Positions 1-9,811 are shown, numbered from the stretch's first letter. The stretch is DNA of 64,000 nucleotides from Thermohalobaculum sp039184865 (GCA_039184865.1 JBCDAV010000015.1:1-64000), one strand, 5' to 3'. Notes: generated by a model from the sequence alone, not told the origin. Program-made: numbers and translations.

Positions 1-101
1 AGGCTTGCGCAATCGTCGGCTGTCTTTTGCTTTTTCATGACGCCAAACCAATCGACGTGAGCGCAGCCATTGGCGTTATCCTCCCAAGATCGACCCGAAA
101 T

Positions 102-320
102 TCATGCTACGCGGATGTTTGCAGCTTCGACCAAGTACGTTATTTGACCAAATTCTACCCCCGCAATCAACGATACTTGTGAAACCGTCGACGGCCCGCC
201 AGCCACGGCGGTTCTGCCGTCCTCGGGCCCTGCTGCAAGCGCCGGGGCCCCCGCCAGGTCGCCCTTCAGCAGGATGCCGTAGCCGTCCGGTTCCGGTGTG
301 AGAACAATAGTTTCGATCAA
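102..320 (-). pseudogene. C-terminal remnant of a serine site-specific recombinase
   Basis: The minus-strand frame reads IETIVLTPEPDGYGILLKGD, then an Ala/Gly-rich stretch, then VSQVSLIAGVEF. This resembles the C-terminal end of large serine recombinases common in alphaproteobacteria, which often finish with a VLTP-x-GY-x-LxGxLA segment and a VSQV-xVAGxGFEP tail. A stop lies immediately upstream of the segment, and no resolvase catalytic domain is recognisable in the next 500 bases. I read it as the leftover end of a mobile-element integrase. The family match is from memory of the tail motif, so confidence is moderate. Confidence 0.5.
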
Positions 321-830
321 TCACCGTGGGAGCGTGACCGCTTCGGTGCAACTCTATCGATACGAAAGCAGTCAAGCGCGATCTGACTCAGAGCTATCTG
401 ACGACTGGGAACACGCGGAAGGTGCAACTTCTGCTCGGAGCAACGAAAATGGACAGCATCCCTCGTTGTCTGGGCGTCGAGCCCGATACTGCGCTCGCAA
501 TCTAGGAGGCCGCTGAAGTCTGGATCCGATAGATCGCTCGATGAGAGTGGCCCTAACCAGAGCTTCGACGTTCGTGCCATCGCCGCACCGCGGCAAGCAC
601 CTTCCAGACGCAGTACGTCGTTAAGGAGTGCTAGCAACGTCAACCCACAGTGAGCGAAGACTGCGAGCACAGGCGGTCCGGGACATTTGGAAGCTGGTGC
701 GCTCCGACGACATTGCGAACATCACGCGCCGCGTCGTCTGCTCAATCTGCGTCACGAACACGATATCGAATCTCGTCCAGGCTCATCCCGCCACCATCTC
801 AGCGAGAGAAAGCGGTGAGCGAGCATCACA
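321..830. other. Intergenic stretch without a recognisable gene
   Basis: Several overlapping short frames exist on both strands, but none shows a recognisable domain, a good ribosome-binding site or continuous codon bias. It probably contains more decayed mobile-element sequence upstream of the recombinase remnant, but I cannot show that. Confidence 0.4.
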
Positions 831-2189
831 ATGGACATTCTGGATGCAGAGGACGTCCGCAGCTTCGGCGCGGCCGACGAACCAACTGAAGACGCAGATT
901 TGCGCGCGCCCCTTCGCGAAGGCCTTGACCGCCACGGGCACTATCATTCTGGCCAAATGGCGGGTCGTTTCTGGCCGGTGGCCTGCGTCGCACTTGAGAT
1001 CACGCAGCGTTGCAATCTCGATTGCACGCTGTGCTATCTTTCTGACTCCGCGGAAGCGGCTCATGATGTTCCGCTATCAGTCCTGTTCCGGCGTCTTCGA
1101 ATGATCCGGGCACACTATGGCCCGGGCGTCTCCGTGCAGATCACCGGAGGTGATCCGACGCTCAGATCAGCCGACGACCTGTGCGCAATAATTGTGCTGA
1201 TCCGTAGCCTTGGCCTGCGCTCATGTTTGATGACAAACGGAATTCGCGCGACGAGATCGCTGCTTGCGCGATTGGCCCGCGCGGGACTGGACGATGTCGC
1301 TTTTCATGTCGATCTCACTCAGCAACGCAAGGGCTATGCGACGGAAGCGGCTCTCAATGAGATCCGCGAGCGCTACATCAGGCGCGCACGGGGATCAGGT
1401 GTTCGAGTTCTGTTCAACACGACGGTTCACGACGGCAATCTGGAAGAGTTGCCTGCCTTGGCGCAGTTCTTTCGAGACCGCGCAGAAGACATCGCTTTTG
1501 CGTCTTTCCAGATGCAGGCCGATACCGGTCGAGGCACACTTGGCGCACGTGGCTCAGGACTTACGAGAGAACGTGTCATCGGCGCACTCGAACAGGGTTA
1601 CGGATGCGCACTCGACACTGATGTGGCGGCCATCGGGCATCCGAGCTGCAACGCTTACGCGGTGGCAGCGGTGGCGGGTGGACGCGCGGTCTCGCTTCTC
1701 TCGAACCGGAGCTTGTTCAACGCGCTGGCGGCGGCCATAGAAGCGGCCGAGCCGGTGGGTGGGCAAGCCGCCCTTCAATTCTGGCCTGCCGCGCGCCGCG
1801 CAATTTTGCGTCGGCCCGATCTCGCCTTCCGTGCCTGTTTCCATTTGCTTGGCGTTGTTACTCGGTTGGGATCTGGTGTCTGGCGCGCGCGCGGCAAGGT
1901 CCGTTCACAAACCATCTTCATACACAACTTCATGGATGCGCAGCGCCTGGAGCGGGACCGTTGTGAAGGTTGTGTGTTTATGGTGGCGACCGAGGACGGT
2001 CCACTTTCGATGTGCGTTCACAATGCCAAACGCGATGTAGAACTGTTCCGGCCGGCACGCACGGGAGATGGTAGATGGTGGAGCGCGGCGACTGGTGAGA
2101 TAACCGGCGAACCTGTTTCCTCCGCAGCTAGCCCTGTCCCTCTCCGGAAACTGAAGGGCAGAGCGCGTCTCTTGGCGAAACGGAGGTGA
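831..2189 (+). CDS. Radical SAM protein, Tes-like (tetraether lipid synthase-like)
   Basis: A 452-residue radical SAM enzyme. The N-terminal third carries CNLDCTLC, a CX3CX2C cluster motif that binds the SAM-cleaving 4Fe-4S centre, followed by a GGDPT motif typical of the SAM-binding strand. The C-terminal part has FIHNFMD and then CEGC...MCVHNAKRD, which resembles the cysteine-containing tail of the Tes-like branch (FMD...C...pFCayN). Those enzymes act on lipid or other hydrophobic chains, but substrate cannot be read from sequence here. The start at 831 has no strong ribosome-binding site. The stop overlaps the ATG of a very short downstream frame (TGATG arrangement), suggesting a once-larger operon. 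It lies beside a recombinase remnant, so it may be acquired. Confidence 0.75.
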   Translation: MDILDAEDVRSFGAADEPTEDADLRAPLREGLDRHGHYHSGQMAGRFWPVACVALEITQRCNLDCTLCYLSDSAEAAHDVPLSVLFRRLRMIRAHYGPGVSVQITGGDPTLRSADDLCAIIVLIRSLGLRSCLMTNGIRATRSLLARLARAGLDDVAFHVDLTQQRKGYATEAALNEIRERYIRRARGSGVRVLFNTTVHDGNLEELPALAQFFRDRAEDIAFASFQMQADTGRGTLGARGSGLTRERVIGALEQGYGCALDTDVAAIGHPSCNAYAVAAVAGGRAVSLLSNRSLFNALAAAIEAAEPVGGQAALQFWPAARRAILRRPDLAFRACFHLLGVVTRLGSGVWRARGKVRSQTIFIHNFMDAQRLERDRCEGCVFMVATEDGPLSMCVHNAKRDVELFRPARTGDGRWWSAATGEITGEPVSSAASPVPLRKLKGRARLLAKRR

Positions 2190-2395
2190 TGAAGCACATT
2201 TTGCTGACGTTTGATTGCCATTGCGGCACCCTCCGTGGCTCCAAGATACCAAAGAAGATTGATCTGCCCTACGCAGACGTAGACGATAGATCTGCTTTCG
2301 CAGTTACAGGACGCCGACGCAGTCACTTATCTCGAGTGCGAATTTCTTTATCTGGGCGGCGGTCAGACCCTCTCATCGCAAAGCCGCGTTTGTAG
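2189..2395 (+). CDS. Short hypothetical protein coupled to the radical SAM gene, possibly truncated
   Basis: The ATG at 2189 shares a base with the preceding TGA stop, and a GGAGG sequence lies just before it, so translational coupling is likely. It encodes 68 residues starting MKHILLTFDCHC. The beginning resembles starts of several enzyme families, but similarity stops after about ten residues and the remainder is basic and unstructured-looking. I do not recognise it. It may be the 5' stump of a frameshifted partner gene. Bases 2396-2660 show nothing further. Confidence 0.35.
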   Translation: MKHILLTFDCHCGTLRGSKIPKKIDLPYADVDDRSAFAVTGRRRSHLSRVRISLSGRRSDPLIAKPRL

Positions 2396-2660
2396 GCCCT
2401 GGGGCGACAGCACTCACTGATGGTCACCGTCGGTGCTGCTCCGAATAAAGAGGTGTGACCGATGGATTGAGGGTCAAACCCTAAGAAACACTAGAGCCGG
2501 CTATCATTGAGCTTACTGCACATCGGGACTTTACGACACTCTGGCTGCTATCTCAAATTTGCTTAGCACACCCGATACAATCCACCGCCCGCCTTGCGAG
2601 AACGTTCGTCCATTCGCTACAATATCGTAGTCGGAAGCGTCGATTTGAGACCCCTCAAAT

Positions 2661-3917
2661 ATGAAACAGGAACGCAGAACTGCAATTCTGATCGGCGGTG
2701 TCCGTTTTGACCCGAACGCGAGGACGATACTGACGTCGGGCGGCGAAAGCAGATTGTCTCGTCGGGCCGTCGGAGTGCTTTCGGCGCTGGTCGAGGCGGA
2801 AGGGCAGATTCTGCATCGGCAGGTGCTTCTGGACCGGGTCTGGGCGGATGCGCAGGTCGGTGAGGAAAATCTCACGCAAGCGATATCAGAGTTGCGTCGC
2901 GCAATGGATGATAGCTCAAGCTGCACTTCACCGATTGAGACGATCCGAGGCACCGGTTACCGATTGCGAGAGGCCGCGAGACCCGCGGAGAGAGCTCCTC
3001 CCCGGAGATCCTCAGCGATCAGAAAGGTGCAAGAAGGTCCGATCGCCTTGGACGATCCCGAACGTACCCTGGAAGCGAATCTTCAAGTACTCGAAGCAAG
3101 ACGCCTTGGGCGTCAGGCTGGCTTCCGCGCGGGTGAAGAGATGCTGGCACTGGTTGACGACGCAACGCAGAAGGCACCAGGCCTCGTGTCAGCAAAGGCC
3201 GAATTGGCGAGCATGCTGACCGGTTGGGCCGAGCATAGTGGCCTAGGTAAGGATCATCGCAGCCGTGCGCTTGAAACGGCACGACAGGCTGTGCAATTGA
3301 ACCCCGCCTCGGCCCAGGCGCAACGCGCGCTCGGATACTCAGCCTCAGCGCTTGGCCTGCAGGCTCAGGCACGTGGCGCATTTTCGCGCGCCATTCAGGC
3401 TGATCCAATGGATGCCGACACCTTCTACCTTGCCAGCCAGGCCTTCTTTTGCAGCGGGGACCGTCGGACCGCTCTGGTAATGGCCGAGCGGAGTGCAGCC
3501 TTGCGTCCAACCGACTATCGGCCAACCTATCTCGCGGCGCGGGCAGCACAGGGTCTGGGTGATGTCCGGCGTGCGCACCGCAACGCCCAGCTTTGCCGCG
3601 ATGTGACCCGCCAGCGTCTGACCAGCGCCGGTCCCGAGCCGCGGGTCGTCTCGACCCACCGGGTTGTCAGTGCAATGCTCGGACCGCTACCCGACACGAC
3701 GCTTTTGGATGCAGTGCGTGAAGGAGAGCCGGCCTATTTCTATGACGCGGCAACACTTTTGCATGCAGGAGAGGTCGGTGCCGCCATCGACAAGATTGCT
3801 GAATTGCTCGACACGGGCTGGAGATACATGAGCTATCTGAGAACGGATCCGTTGCACGCGCAGCTTGCGGATCATCGACGCTATCGAAAGCTGATCGATA
3901 GACTTGGGCCTGACTGA
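2661..3917 (+). CDS. Winged-helix (Trans_reg_C) regulator with C-terminal TPR-like repeats, paralogue 1
   Basis: A 418-residue protein. Residues 10-105 form an OmpR/CadC-type winged helix: beta strands, then LDRVW, then LTQAISELRRAM as recognition-helix region, ending IRGTGYRL, the typical wing. After a basic linker, residues about 130-400 are alpha-helical TPR-like units (LNPASAQAQRALGYSASALG). There is no receiver domain and no membrane segment, so it is a soluble, phosphorylation-independent regulator, perhaps sensing through the TPR part. It follows the radical SAM locus and converges on the RTX gene. Two more copies of the same architecture lie at 8203 and 11632, all on the plus strand. 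Targets are unknown. Confidence 0.8.
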   Translation: MKQERRTAILIGGVRFDPNARTILTSGGESRLSRRAVGVLSALVEAEGQILHRQVLLDRVWADAQVGEENLTQAISELRRAMDDSSSCTSPIETIRGTGYRLREAARPAERAPPRRSSAIRKVQEGPIALDDPERTLEANLQVLEARRLGRQAGFRAGEEMLALVDDATQKAPGLVSAKAELASMLTGWAEHSGLGKDHRSRALETARQAVQLNPASAQAQRALGYSASALGLQAQARGAFSRAIQADPMDADTFYLASQAFFCSGDRRTALVMAERSAALRPTDYRPTYLAARAAQGLGDVRRAHRNAQLCRDVTRQRLTSAGPEPRVVSTHRVVSAMLGPLPDTTLLDAVREGEPAYFYDAATLLHAGEVGAAIDKIAELLDTGWRYMSYLRTDPLHAQLADHRRYRKLIDRLGPD

Positions 3918-3949
3918 TCGGGCAAAGGGTCGCAAGATCGAGACAAAGA

Positions 3950-3976
3950 GACCCCGCCGCATATAGCGCCGGGGTC
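3950..3976. terminator. Possible terminator hairpin between convergent genes
   Basis: GACCCCG at 3950-3956 pairs with CGGGGTC at 3970-3976 around a 13-base loop, in the short gap between the TPR regulator and the RTX gene, which converge. No strong T-run follows on either strand. Confidence 0.4.
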
Positions 3977-3992
3977 CAGAGTAGATCCGTCG

Positions 3993-6900
3993 TCAGAGGG
4001 CCGACCAGTCGGCCTCGCGCAGGACAGCGTCTTCCATAACGATCTCTTCGATACCGTACTGTGCACCGGAGAACGCGTAGGCAACCGAAATCGTTTCGTG
4101 TCCGACTGCGACTTTGAGAGTCGAGCCAACGCGGTCGAGCGTCACGTCGGCCTGCAAGACCCCTTCGAGCACGAGAGTATCATGGCCGCCGGTGGACATC
4201 TCGTAGATCCAGTCGTCACCGTCGCCCGACTGCCAGTGGAAGTGGTCGTCGCCCCCCTGACCGAACATCCGGTCGACGCCGCCTGCACCGCGCAGATGCT
4301 CCGAAAGGCCGCTACCATAGAGATACTCGGCTCCGTCGGTGCCGGTCACTTCAGCCGCCGCCATCAGTTCGGTCGAATCCCAGGTCTCGCCATCCGCGAA
4401 CACGATCTGCTCGATGCCCTGATAGGCTCCCGCCGCGCCTCGTGCGATGGTGACGCTGTCGCCATCAGCCGTGTCGAGACGGATATCGGCATAGGTGCCT
4501 GAACCTCGGCTCGCTGTAACGTCCTCTGCGATCACATCGACGAACACGATGGTATCGAGATCAGTCAGGGTGCCAGATTCCTCAATGCGGTCCTGCCCGT
4601 CACCACGGGAGATGCGATAGGTGTCACTCCCCTGGGCACCACGCATGACGTCATCGCCGCCGCCGCCGTCGAAGATGTCATCGGACCGCGTACCGGTCAT
4701 CACGTCATCCGCATCGGTGCCCCGACGCACGGCAGCCTGGGCAATCGCGTCGGCATCCAGAACTGTACCATCGGCAAACTCCAGCGCCTCGACGCCGTAG
4801 CGACCGTCGGCCGTCCAGAACTGATCGACCACCCGAACGCTTTCGCCGGTCGAGCACACTTCGACCACCAGATCGCCAAAGGTGCCCTCGCTCGAGATTT
4901 CGACATCCGAACGAGCAAGATCGGTGAAACGGATCACATCGTGATCCCCCGCAGCACCGATGTCGCTGATGCGATCGTTGCCATCGCCCTCGGCATAGAC
5001 ATAGATGTCCGACCCGCGCGATCCGGTCATGGAGTCATCGCCAAGACCGCCGACGAACGCATCACGCAGGGCGCCTCCGCTCAACCGGTCGTCGGCGTCG
5101 GTCCCTTCACGCAGCGTTGGCAGTTCGGCTGCGATCTGAGCCGCCGTCATCACGGTGCCATCGGCAAACGATACATGCTCGATCTGCATCTGAGACGACG
5201 TGAAGTGATCGCGGATTGTCAGCGTCTCGCCAGTTGCTGCGATCCGAAGCACCAGATCACCGCCATCGCGCTCAAACGCAATTTCCGCGCGCATCAGGTC
5301 CCGCAGAACCACCATGTCGCCCGTGTCGATCCAGGTCGCCTTGTCGAAGACCGTATCGTTTCCGTCGCCTTCACCCCAGATATAGGTGTCGGCCCCGGCA
5401 CCGCCGACGACGAGATCGTCGCCGCCTCCGGCCTCGAACACCCCTGCTTCGGTGATCCAACCGAACAGGCTGTCGTCGCCATCAGTGCCCCGGATCGCTG
5501 CCTGTGCCAAGGCTGCGGCATCGATCTCGGTCCCGTCAGAGAAGCGCAGCAGCGTGACGCCGGTGTTTCCGGTGTCGAACTGACCTTTGATCACCAGGCG
5601 GGCACCGGTTTCCAGATCGGTCACGATCAGGTCATTGCGTTCGCCCTGCGATGCAGACCGGCTCAACTGGACCGACGCGGCATCGCGTGCGATTTCGACC
5701 ACGTCATCGCCACCGGCCGTTGCGTAAGTATTTGCAACCAGCCGAACCGACCCCTGCGAAGGATCCCAGGTATGGACCTCATCCAGCTGGGTACCCTCGA
5801 CCACTGTCGTGGCTGCGTCGGCTGCGCCCTCGAAGTCGAGCGATAACGCTTGCAGGACAACCTGTGCCTCGGCTTCGGGCAGAGTACCGACCACCGCCGC
5901 GATGACGGCATCGCCGTCACCGACCAGCCGGTCGGTCGCAGCATTGAACTGCACCATGGTGGCCAGCGGAGTTGCCGGATGATCGGCGTACGCCACGTCC
6001 ACGCCAAGAAGCGCCGCAGAGACCGGAGTCTGAACCCAAACCCGCGCCGCCATGCTGTCCAGTGCATCCTGATACAGCGCAGTCAGCGCCTCTGCTTGTT
6101 GCGGTCCGGGGTTCGTTGCACCAGCGGCCTCGAACCCGCGTCCGTACAGCGCTTCCAACACGCCGATCTTGCGGGCGTCCATGTAATCGCCGCGCGACAG
6201 CGGGTCGACATCCTGCACACCGGTCCACGCGTAAAGCACATCTTCAAACGCGTCGATGAATTCAGACGGAGTCGCCGTGGCGGACACCTGAACCAATCCC
6301 TGAACCGCGGTCAGAAGATCGGGATCGAGCGTCATGGAAACACGCAGCCCGGCGACCGTGCCGTAACCGGCCAGTTCAGGCATATACCGCGCGGCGTCCA
6401 CCAGTTCGATCTGATCGAGATCGGTGCGCAGCGAGTACATGGTGTCGTTCTGGAACCAGACATCCTCGACCACCGTTTCCGATCCATCGGACCAGGCAAC
6501 CGAGGAGCGATGCGTGACGAGATGGCCGGCGTTGGTCTCGTCGATCAGGTCGGCCCCGAGATCGATGGAAACCAGACCGGCATCTGCCAGCGAGACCAGT
6601 TCCGGCGCATCGATTTCTCCGTTGCCATTGCGGTCGGTGAAGACCGTCGCACCGTCAACGGTTTGCATCTCGTCAATCGAGCGGCCATCGCCATCGTGGT
6701 CCGTCCAGAGGAAGAGCTCGCCAAACGCCGCATCCAAGGCGTCGATGCGTCCGTCGCCGTTGCCGTCCAGATCGGACAAGGCGGCGAAACCGTCGGCAAA
6801 CCCGTCCCGGTCGCCGAACAATTCGGATTTGTCCTCAATGAGACCGTTGCCGTCACGATCCCAGGCGAGCAGCGCATCGTCGCTTGAGACCCAGCCGGTC

Positions 6901-7958
6901 GCTTCTGCAAAGCCGTCCATGTTCAAGTCGAACCGTGCTTGCGATTGCTCCAGGGCGATCAACTCCACACCGTCGCCGTCGAGGTCGATCACCAGGGGTG
7001 AATTGGGCGGATTGTCAAAAGGGTCATCATCAGGGTCGGGACGCCACGGAGGATCTGAGTAACCAGGGCCATCGCCAGGGCCACCATTCGGACCATCGCC
7101 TGAACCGCCGTTCGGGCCATCGCCTGAACCACCATTCGGACCATCGCCTGAACCGCCGTTCGGACCATCGCCTGAACCACCGTTCGGGCCGTCACCGGAG
7201 CCGCCATTCGGGCCATCGCCTGAACCGCCATTCGGGCCATCGCCTGAACCGCCGTTCGGACCGTCACCGGAGCCGCCGTTCGGGCCGTCGCCAGAGCCGC
7301 CGTTCTCACCATCGCCCGAGCCGCCGTTGGTGCCATCGCCATCGCTCTCATTGTCCAAATCGTCGTACCGTGTGAGGTTCAGCGGATCCCCATTTTCGGC
7401 GTCGCGCTGGCCTTCTTCGAAGGCATCCAACAGGTTGGTTTCCTGCATTGCATCGCGGTAGCCGTCATTGAACGGGCTGTCGCCCTCCAACTGACGCGGT
7501 GTTGCGACCGATGGTGCGTCAGGATTGGCGTATCCAGCCTCGTAGTGCGCCTGCTGATCCTCGCGCGCAGCTGCCTGACCCTCTTCATATTGAGAGTCGT
7601 ACATACCCTCCTGATAGGCATCGCGCGCACCATTGCGATAGGGCTCCGGCCCGAAATTGACGATGTCCCTATTGAAGTCGTCGATATCGTCGCCGTTCGC
7701 GTTTTCATGTCCACGCTCATAGGCCCCGCTTTCGCGACCGGCATCGAACCAGGTCTGCGCCCAGCTATCCAGCGAGGCCTGGTTGTAAGCTTCGTTGAAC
7801 GCGCGCTCTGCTTCCGTCATGCCGCTGTTCGGATGTTCGGCATAGGGCGGGATCGTTTCGCCATCTAAAGCAGCGTTGCGGCCGGCTTCCTCGCCGGCTT
7901 GCCGGGCTGCCTGCCGAACTGCGTCCAGCGAGTCGCCTGAAAGTGCATCTTCTTCCAT
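3993..7958 (-). CDS. Large RTX-type calcium-binding secreted protein with GDGPNGGS repeats
   Basis: A 1321-residue protein when started at ATG 7958, which has GAAGGGAAC just upstream; an upstream in-frame start would run into the divergent regulator. Residues 1-205 are acidic with periodic helical motifs such as GARDAYQEGM. Residues 206-294 are eleven 8-residue GDGPNGGS-like units. Residues about 310-470 carry EF-hand/dockerin-like calcium loops (DLDGDGVEL, DRDGNGLIED, DLDGNGDGRID, DHDGDGR, DRNGNGEID). From about 822 to the end there are four modules, each starting GTDG/ADD, with GGGDD-type RTX turns and a haemolysin-related calcium-binding domain. There is no signal peptide, as expected for type I secretion; no dedicated type I transporter lies in this window. 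Function after secretion (adhesin, biofilm or hydrolase) is not evident. A regulator gene diverges from it. Confidence 0.85.
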   Translation of the reverse strand: MEEDALSGDSLDAVRQAARQAGEEAGRNAALDGETIPPYAEHPNSGMTEAERAFNEAYNQASLDSWAQTWFDAGRESGAYERGHENANGDDIDDFNRDIVNFGPEPYRNGARDAYQEGMYDSQYEEGQAAAREDQQAHYEAGYANPDAPSVATPRQLEGDSPFNDGYRDAMQETNLLDAFEEGQRDAENGDPLNLTRYDDLDNESDGDGTNGGSGDGENGGSGDGPNGGSGDGPNGGSGDGPNGGSGDGPNGGSGDGPNGGSGDGPNGGSGDGPNGGSGDGPNGGSGDGPNGGPGDGPGYSDPPWRPDPDDDPFDNPPNSPLVIDLDGDGVELIALEQSQARFDLNMDGFAEATGWVSSDDALLAWDRDGNGLIEDKSELFGDRDGFADGFAALSDLDGNGDGRIDALDAAFGELFLWTDHDGDGRSIDEMQTVDGATVFTDRNGNGEIDAPELVSLADAGLVSIDLGADLIDETNAGHLVTHRSSVAWSDGSETVVEDVWFQNDTMYSLRTDLDQIELVDAARYMPELAGYGTVAGLRVSMTLDPDLLTAVQGLVQVSATATPSEFIDAFEDVLYAWTGVQDVDPLSRGDYMDARKIGVLEALYGRGFEAAGATNPGPQQAEALTALYQDALDSMAARVWVQTPVSAALLGVDVAYADHPATPLATMVQFNAATDRLVGDGDAVIAAVVGTLPEAEAQVVLQALSLDFEGAADAATTVVEGTQLDEVHTWDPSQGSVRLVANTYATAGGDDVVEIARDAASVQLSRSASQGERNDLIVTDLETGARLVIKGQFDTGNTGVTLLRFSDGTEIDAAALAQAAIRGTDGDDSLFGWITEAGVFEAGGGDDLVVGGAGADTYIWGEGDGNDTVFDKATWIDTGDMVVLRDLMRAEIAFERDGGDLVLRIAATGETLTIRDHFTSSQMQIEHVSFADGTVMTAAQIAAELPTLREGTDADDRLSGGALRDAFVGGLGDDSMTGSRGSDIYVYAEGDGNDRISDIGAAGDHDVIRFTDLARSDVEISSEGTFGDLVVEVCSTGESVRVVDQFWTADGRYGVEALEFADGTVLDADAIAQAAVRRGTDADDVMTGTRSDDIFDGGGGDDVMRGAQGSDTYRISRGDGQDRIEESGTLTDLDTIVFVDVIAEDVTASRGSGTYADIRLDTADGDSVTIARGAAGAYQGIEQIVFADGETWDSTELMAAAEVTGTDGAEYLYGSGLSEHLRGAGGVDRMFGQGGDDHFHWQSGDGDDWIYEMSTGGHDTLVLEGVLQADVTLDRVGSTLKVAVGHETISVAYAFSGAQYGIEEIVMEDAVLREADWSAL
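7077..7340 (-). repeat. Eleven in-frame 24-bp tandem repeats coding GDGPNGGS-like units
   Basis: The 264 bases equal 11 x 24 bp. Coding-strand units read GDGTNGGS, GDGENGGS, then GDGPNGGS copies and a final GDGPNGGP. Third-position differences (Ggg/Gga, Pro and Gly codons) separate the copies. Because the unit is a multiple of three, copy-number change would alter only linker length. It probably acts as a flexible linker between the helical N-terminal part and the calcium-binding part. Confidence 0.85.
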
Positions 7959-8202
7959 TTCAAGTTCCCTTCGTTTCAAATCGTTGGCTGAACGGACACA
8001 TTCGCCCGCTCGATGACGTTTGAAGTTTGGGGAAAGCCCCGTCTGTGGACCTGAAGAACTTCCGAAAAAGTTCCGAAAATAGGCCCACTCCAAACAGACC
8101 GAGCCGCAGGATCCGTGTGTAAGAGACGTCACAGTCTTCGGAGTGCGTGGCCTGTATGAGGCGTCGATCAGGTCAACGCAGAGCTTCACAGGAACAGGCG
8201 CA

Positions 8203-9450
8203 ATGACGGATTTCAGCAACGAAGACCAGGTCCGATACGCCTGCTGGACCGATACGTCATTCGGCGATTGGCGGTTTGATCGGCAATCGCGTGAGCTGTT
8301 CGGGCCGGCTGGCTCGCGACGCTTGTCGGCGCGGCCGGCAAGTGTTCTTTCGGCGTTGCTGGAAGCGGACGGTGCCGTCGTGCGTCGTGAGCAGTTGCTG
8401 GCCAGGGTCTGGCCCGGCGTTACCGTCTGTGATGACAGCGTGACACAGGCGGTGGGAGAGCTGCGCCGTGCCTTTGGCGGACGCGATGCTGCTCGTGCAG
8501 TTCTCGAGACAATTCCAAAGACTGGCTATCGATTGCTGATCACGCGAGAGACAGCTCGGTCCGCCACCACGGCACAGGTGTCAGGCAACAACACCGATAT
8601 CTGCGACGGTCTGCGGGAGGTCGAAGCCTATGCGCTTTGCCTTGAAGCCCGCCAGGTGGTCGCGCGCAGCGGGGACTATCAGGAGTCCGTTGCGCTGACG
8701 CGGGAGGCGGTGAGCCTTGCTCCCAGCATGGCGGCGGCGCGCACCGAACATGCATTGGCGCTGGCGTACCAGTATCTTTACATCGCTGCCGAGGCTCCGG
8801 TGATCGAGGCGGCGAAGCGCCATGCCGAGCAAGCTATTGCCCTGAGCCCGGACGATGCCCTCTGCCATGCCGTGCTGGGCTATGTCCACGCGGCAACCGG
8901 AGCGACGCGTCAAGCGATCTCGGCCATCGCGGCGGCAATGCCATGTTCCGGTCAGGACAGCTTCTGCGATTATCTCTCCGCTGTAACGCTCTTCATGTGC
9001 CAAAACTATCGCGGCGCAGCAGTCCTGGCCGAGCGTGCGTCAGATCGGGATCCTGCGGATTATCGGTCGCTTGCCCTTGCGGCGCGTGCTGCCCTGACGT
9101 TCGACAAAACCCGCGCGCGCGCCGCTGCGAATGAAGCGCTTGTGCGAGCAGAACGCGCCCTGCGCCTTGACCCGATGGAGGCTCGTGCGCAGACGATGCG
9201 GCGTCTGATGCTGGCGCAACTGGATCGGAATGAAGAGGCTGTGACGGGGTTGGACTTTGCTGCCGATCCGAAGTCTCCACTCGATTTCTTCGAGGCATTG
9301 ACACTTGCCGAGATTGGCGAGCGTCAGGCAGCGGCCACCAAGCTGAATGCGCTGGGCGCGCAGGGGCTATTGAACCGAGAATGGCTGATTGCCGAACCCG
9401 CTTTCCAGCTATTGAGCAGCGAATCCGGGCTCACGGATCTCGCTGCATAG
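8203..9450 (+). CDS. Winged-helix regulator with TPR-like repeats, paralogue 2
   Basis: A 415-residue protein of the same architecture as the genes at 2661 and 11632. ATG 8203 is chosen because an AGGA lies upstream and homology begins soon after. The winged helix is at about 15-105 (LARVWPGV, VTQAVGELRRAF, IPKTGYRL). Residues about 125-400 are helical TPR-like repeats (LSPDDALCHAVLGYVHAATG). There is no transmembrane helix or receiver domain. It is transcribed divergently from the RTX gene at 7958 across a roughly 245-base gap, so autoregulation plus control of the RTX gene from shared operators is plausible but not shown. Confidence 0.8.
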   Translation: MTDFSNEDQVRYACWTDTSFGDWRFDRQSRELFGPAGSRRLSARPASVLSALLEADGAVVRREQLLARVWPGVTVCDDSVTQAVGELRRAFGGRDAARAVLETIPKTGYRLLITRETARSATTAQVSGNNTDICDGLREVEAYALCLEARQVVARSGDYQESVALTREAVSLAPSMAAARTEHALALAYQYLYIAAEAPVIEAAKRHAEQAIALSPDDALCHAVLGYVHAATGATRQAISAIAAAMPCSGQDSFCDYLSAVTLFMCQNYRGAAVLAERASDRDPADYRSLALAARAALTFDKTRARAAANEALVRAERALRLDPMEARAQTMRRLMLAQLDRNEEAVTGLDFAADPKSPLDFFEALTLAEIGERQAAATKLNALGAQGLLNREWLIAEPAFQLLSSESGLTDLAA

Positions 9451-9810
9451 CACGTTGTTTTTAGATCCGCCTCTAAAACGCTGTTGTAAATCGGCTCGGC
9501 GATTTTCTGATCGTGAACTTCGTTCGATCAACAAAAAACGGTCAACGAAGCTCTATTGAGTGTGTGCTGCGCTACCGATCCAAACAGGATCTTGATTGAC
9601 GAACTGGACGTCGTAGTCGTGGGACACGGAACCGGTCGTTCGATGCGAGCGCGAAGGCGTGCGCTACGATCAAGACCTTTTGCGAGGCATCTCGTCATTT
9701 GAGGCGCTGACTTAGTGTCGTGGTCTAAAGCGGTATCTGGCGTTCGTGCGCTCGCAGTTCGCGCCAAGCTAAGACGTCAGACTTATGCCGATAAGAAGCG
9801 TCTTAACGGT
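9451..9810. other. Intergenic stretch without a recognisable gene
   Basis: About 360 bases of somewhat lower GC lie between the TPR regulator and the rhodanese terminator hairpin. No frame has a convincing start or domain; one minus-strand frame of 79 codons is Ser/Thr/Arg-rich and unconvincing. Confidence 0.4.
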
Positions 9811-9811
9811 A

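Noticed and set aside
7077..7340. CRISPR-like array of regularly spaced repeats
   Set aside because: The repeats are directly adjacent, without spacers, and in frame as GDGPNGGS coding units.
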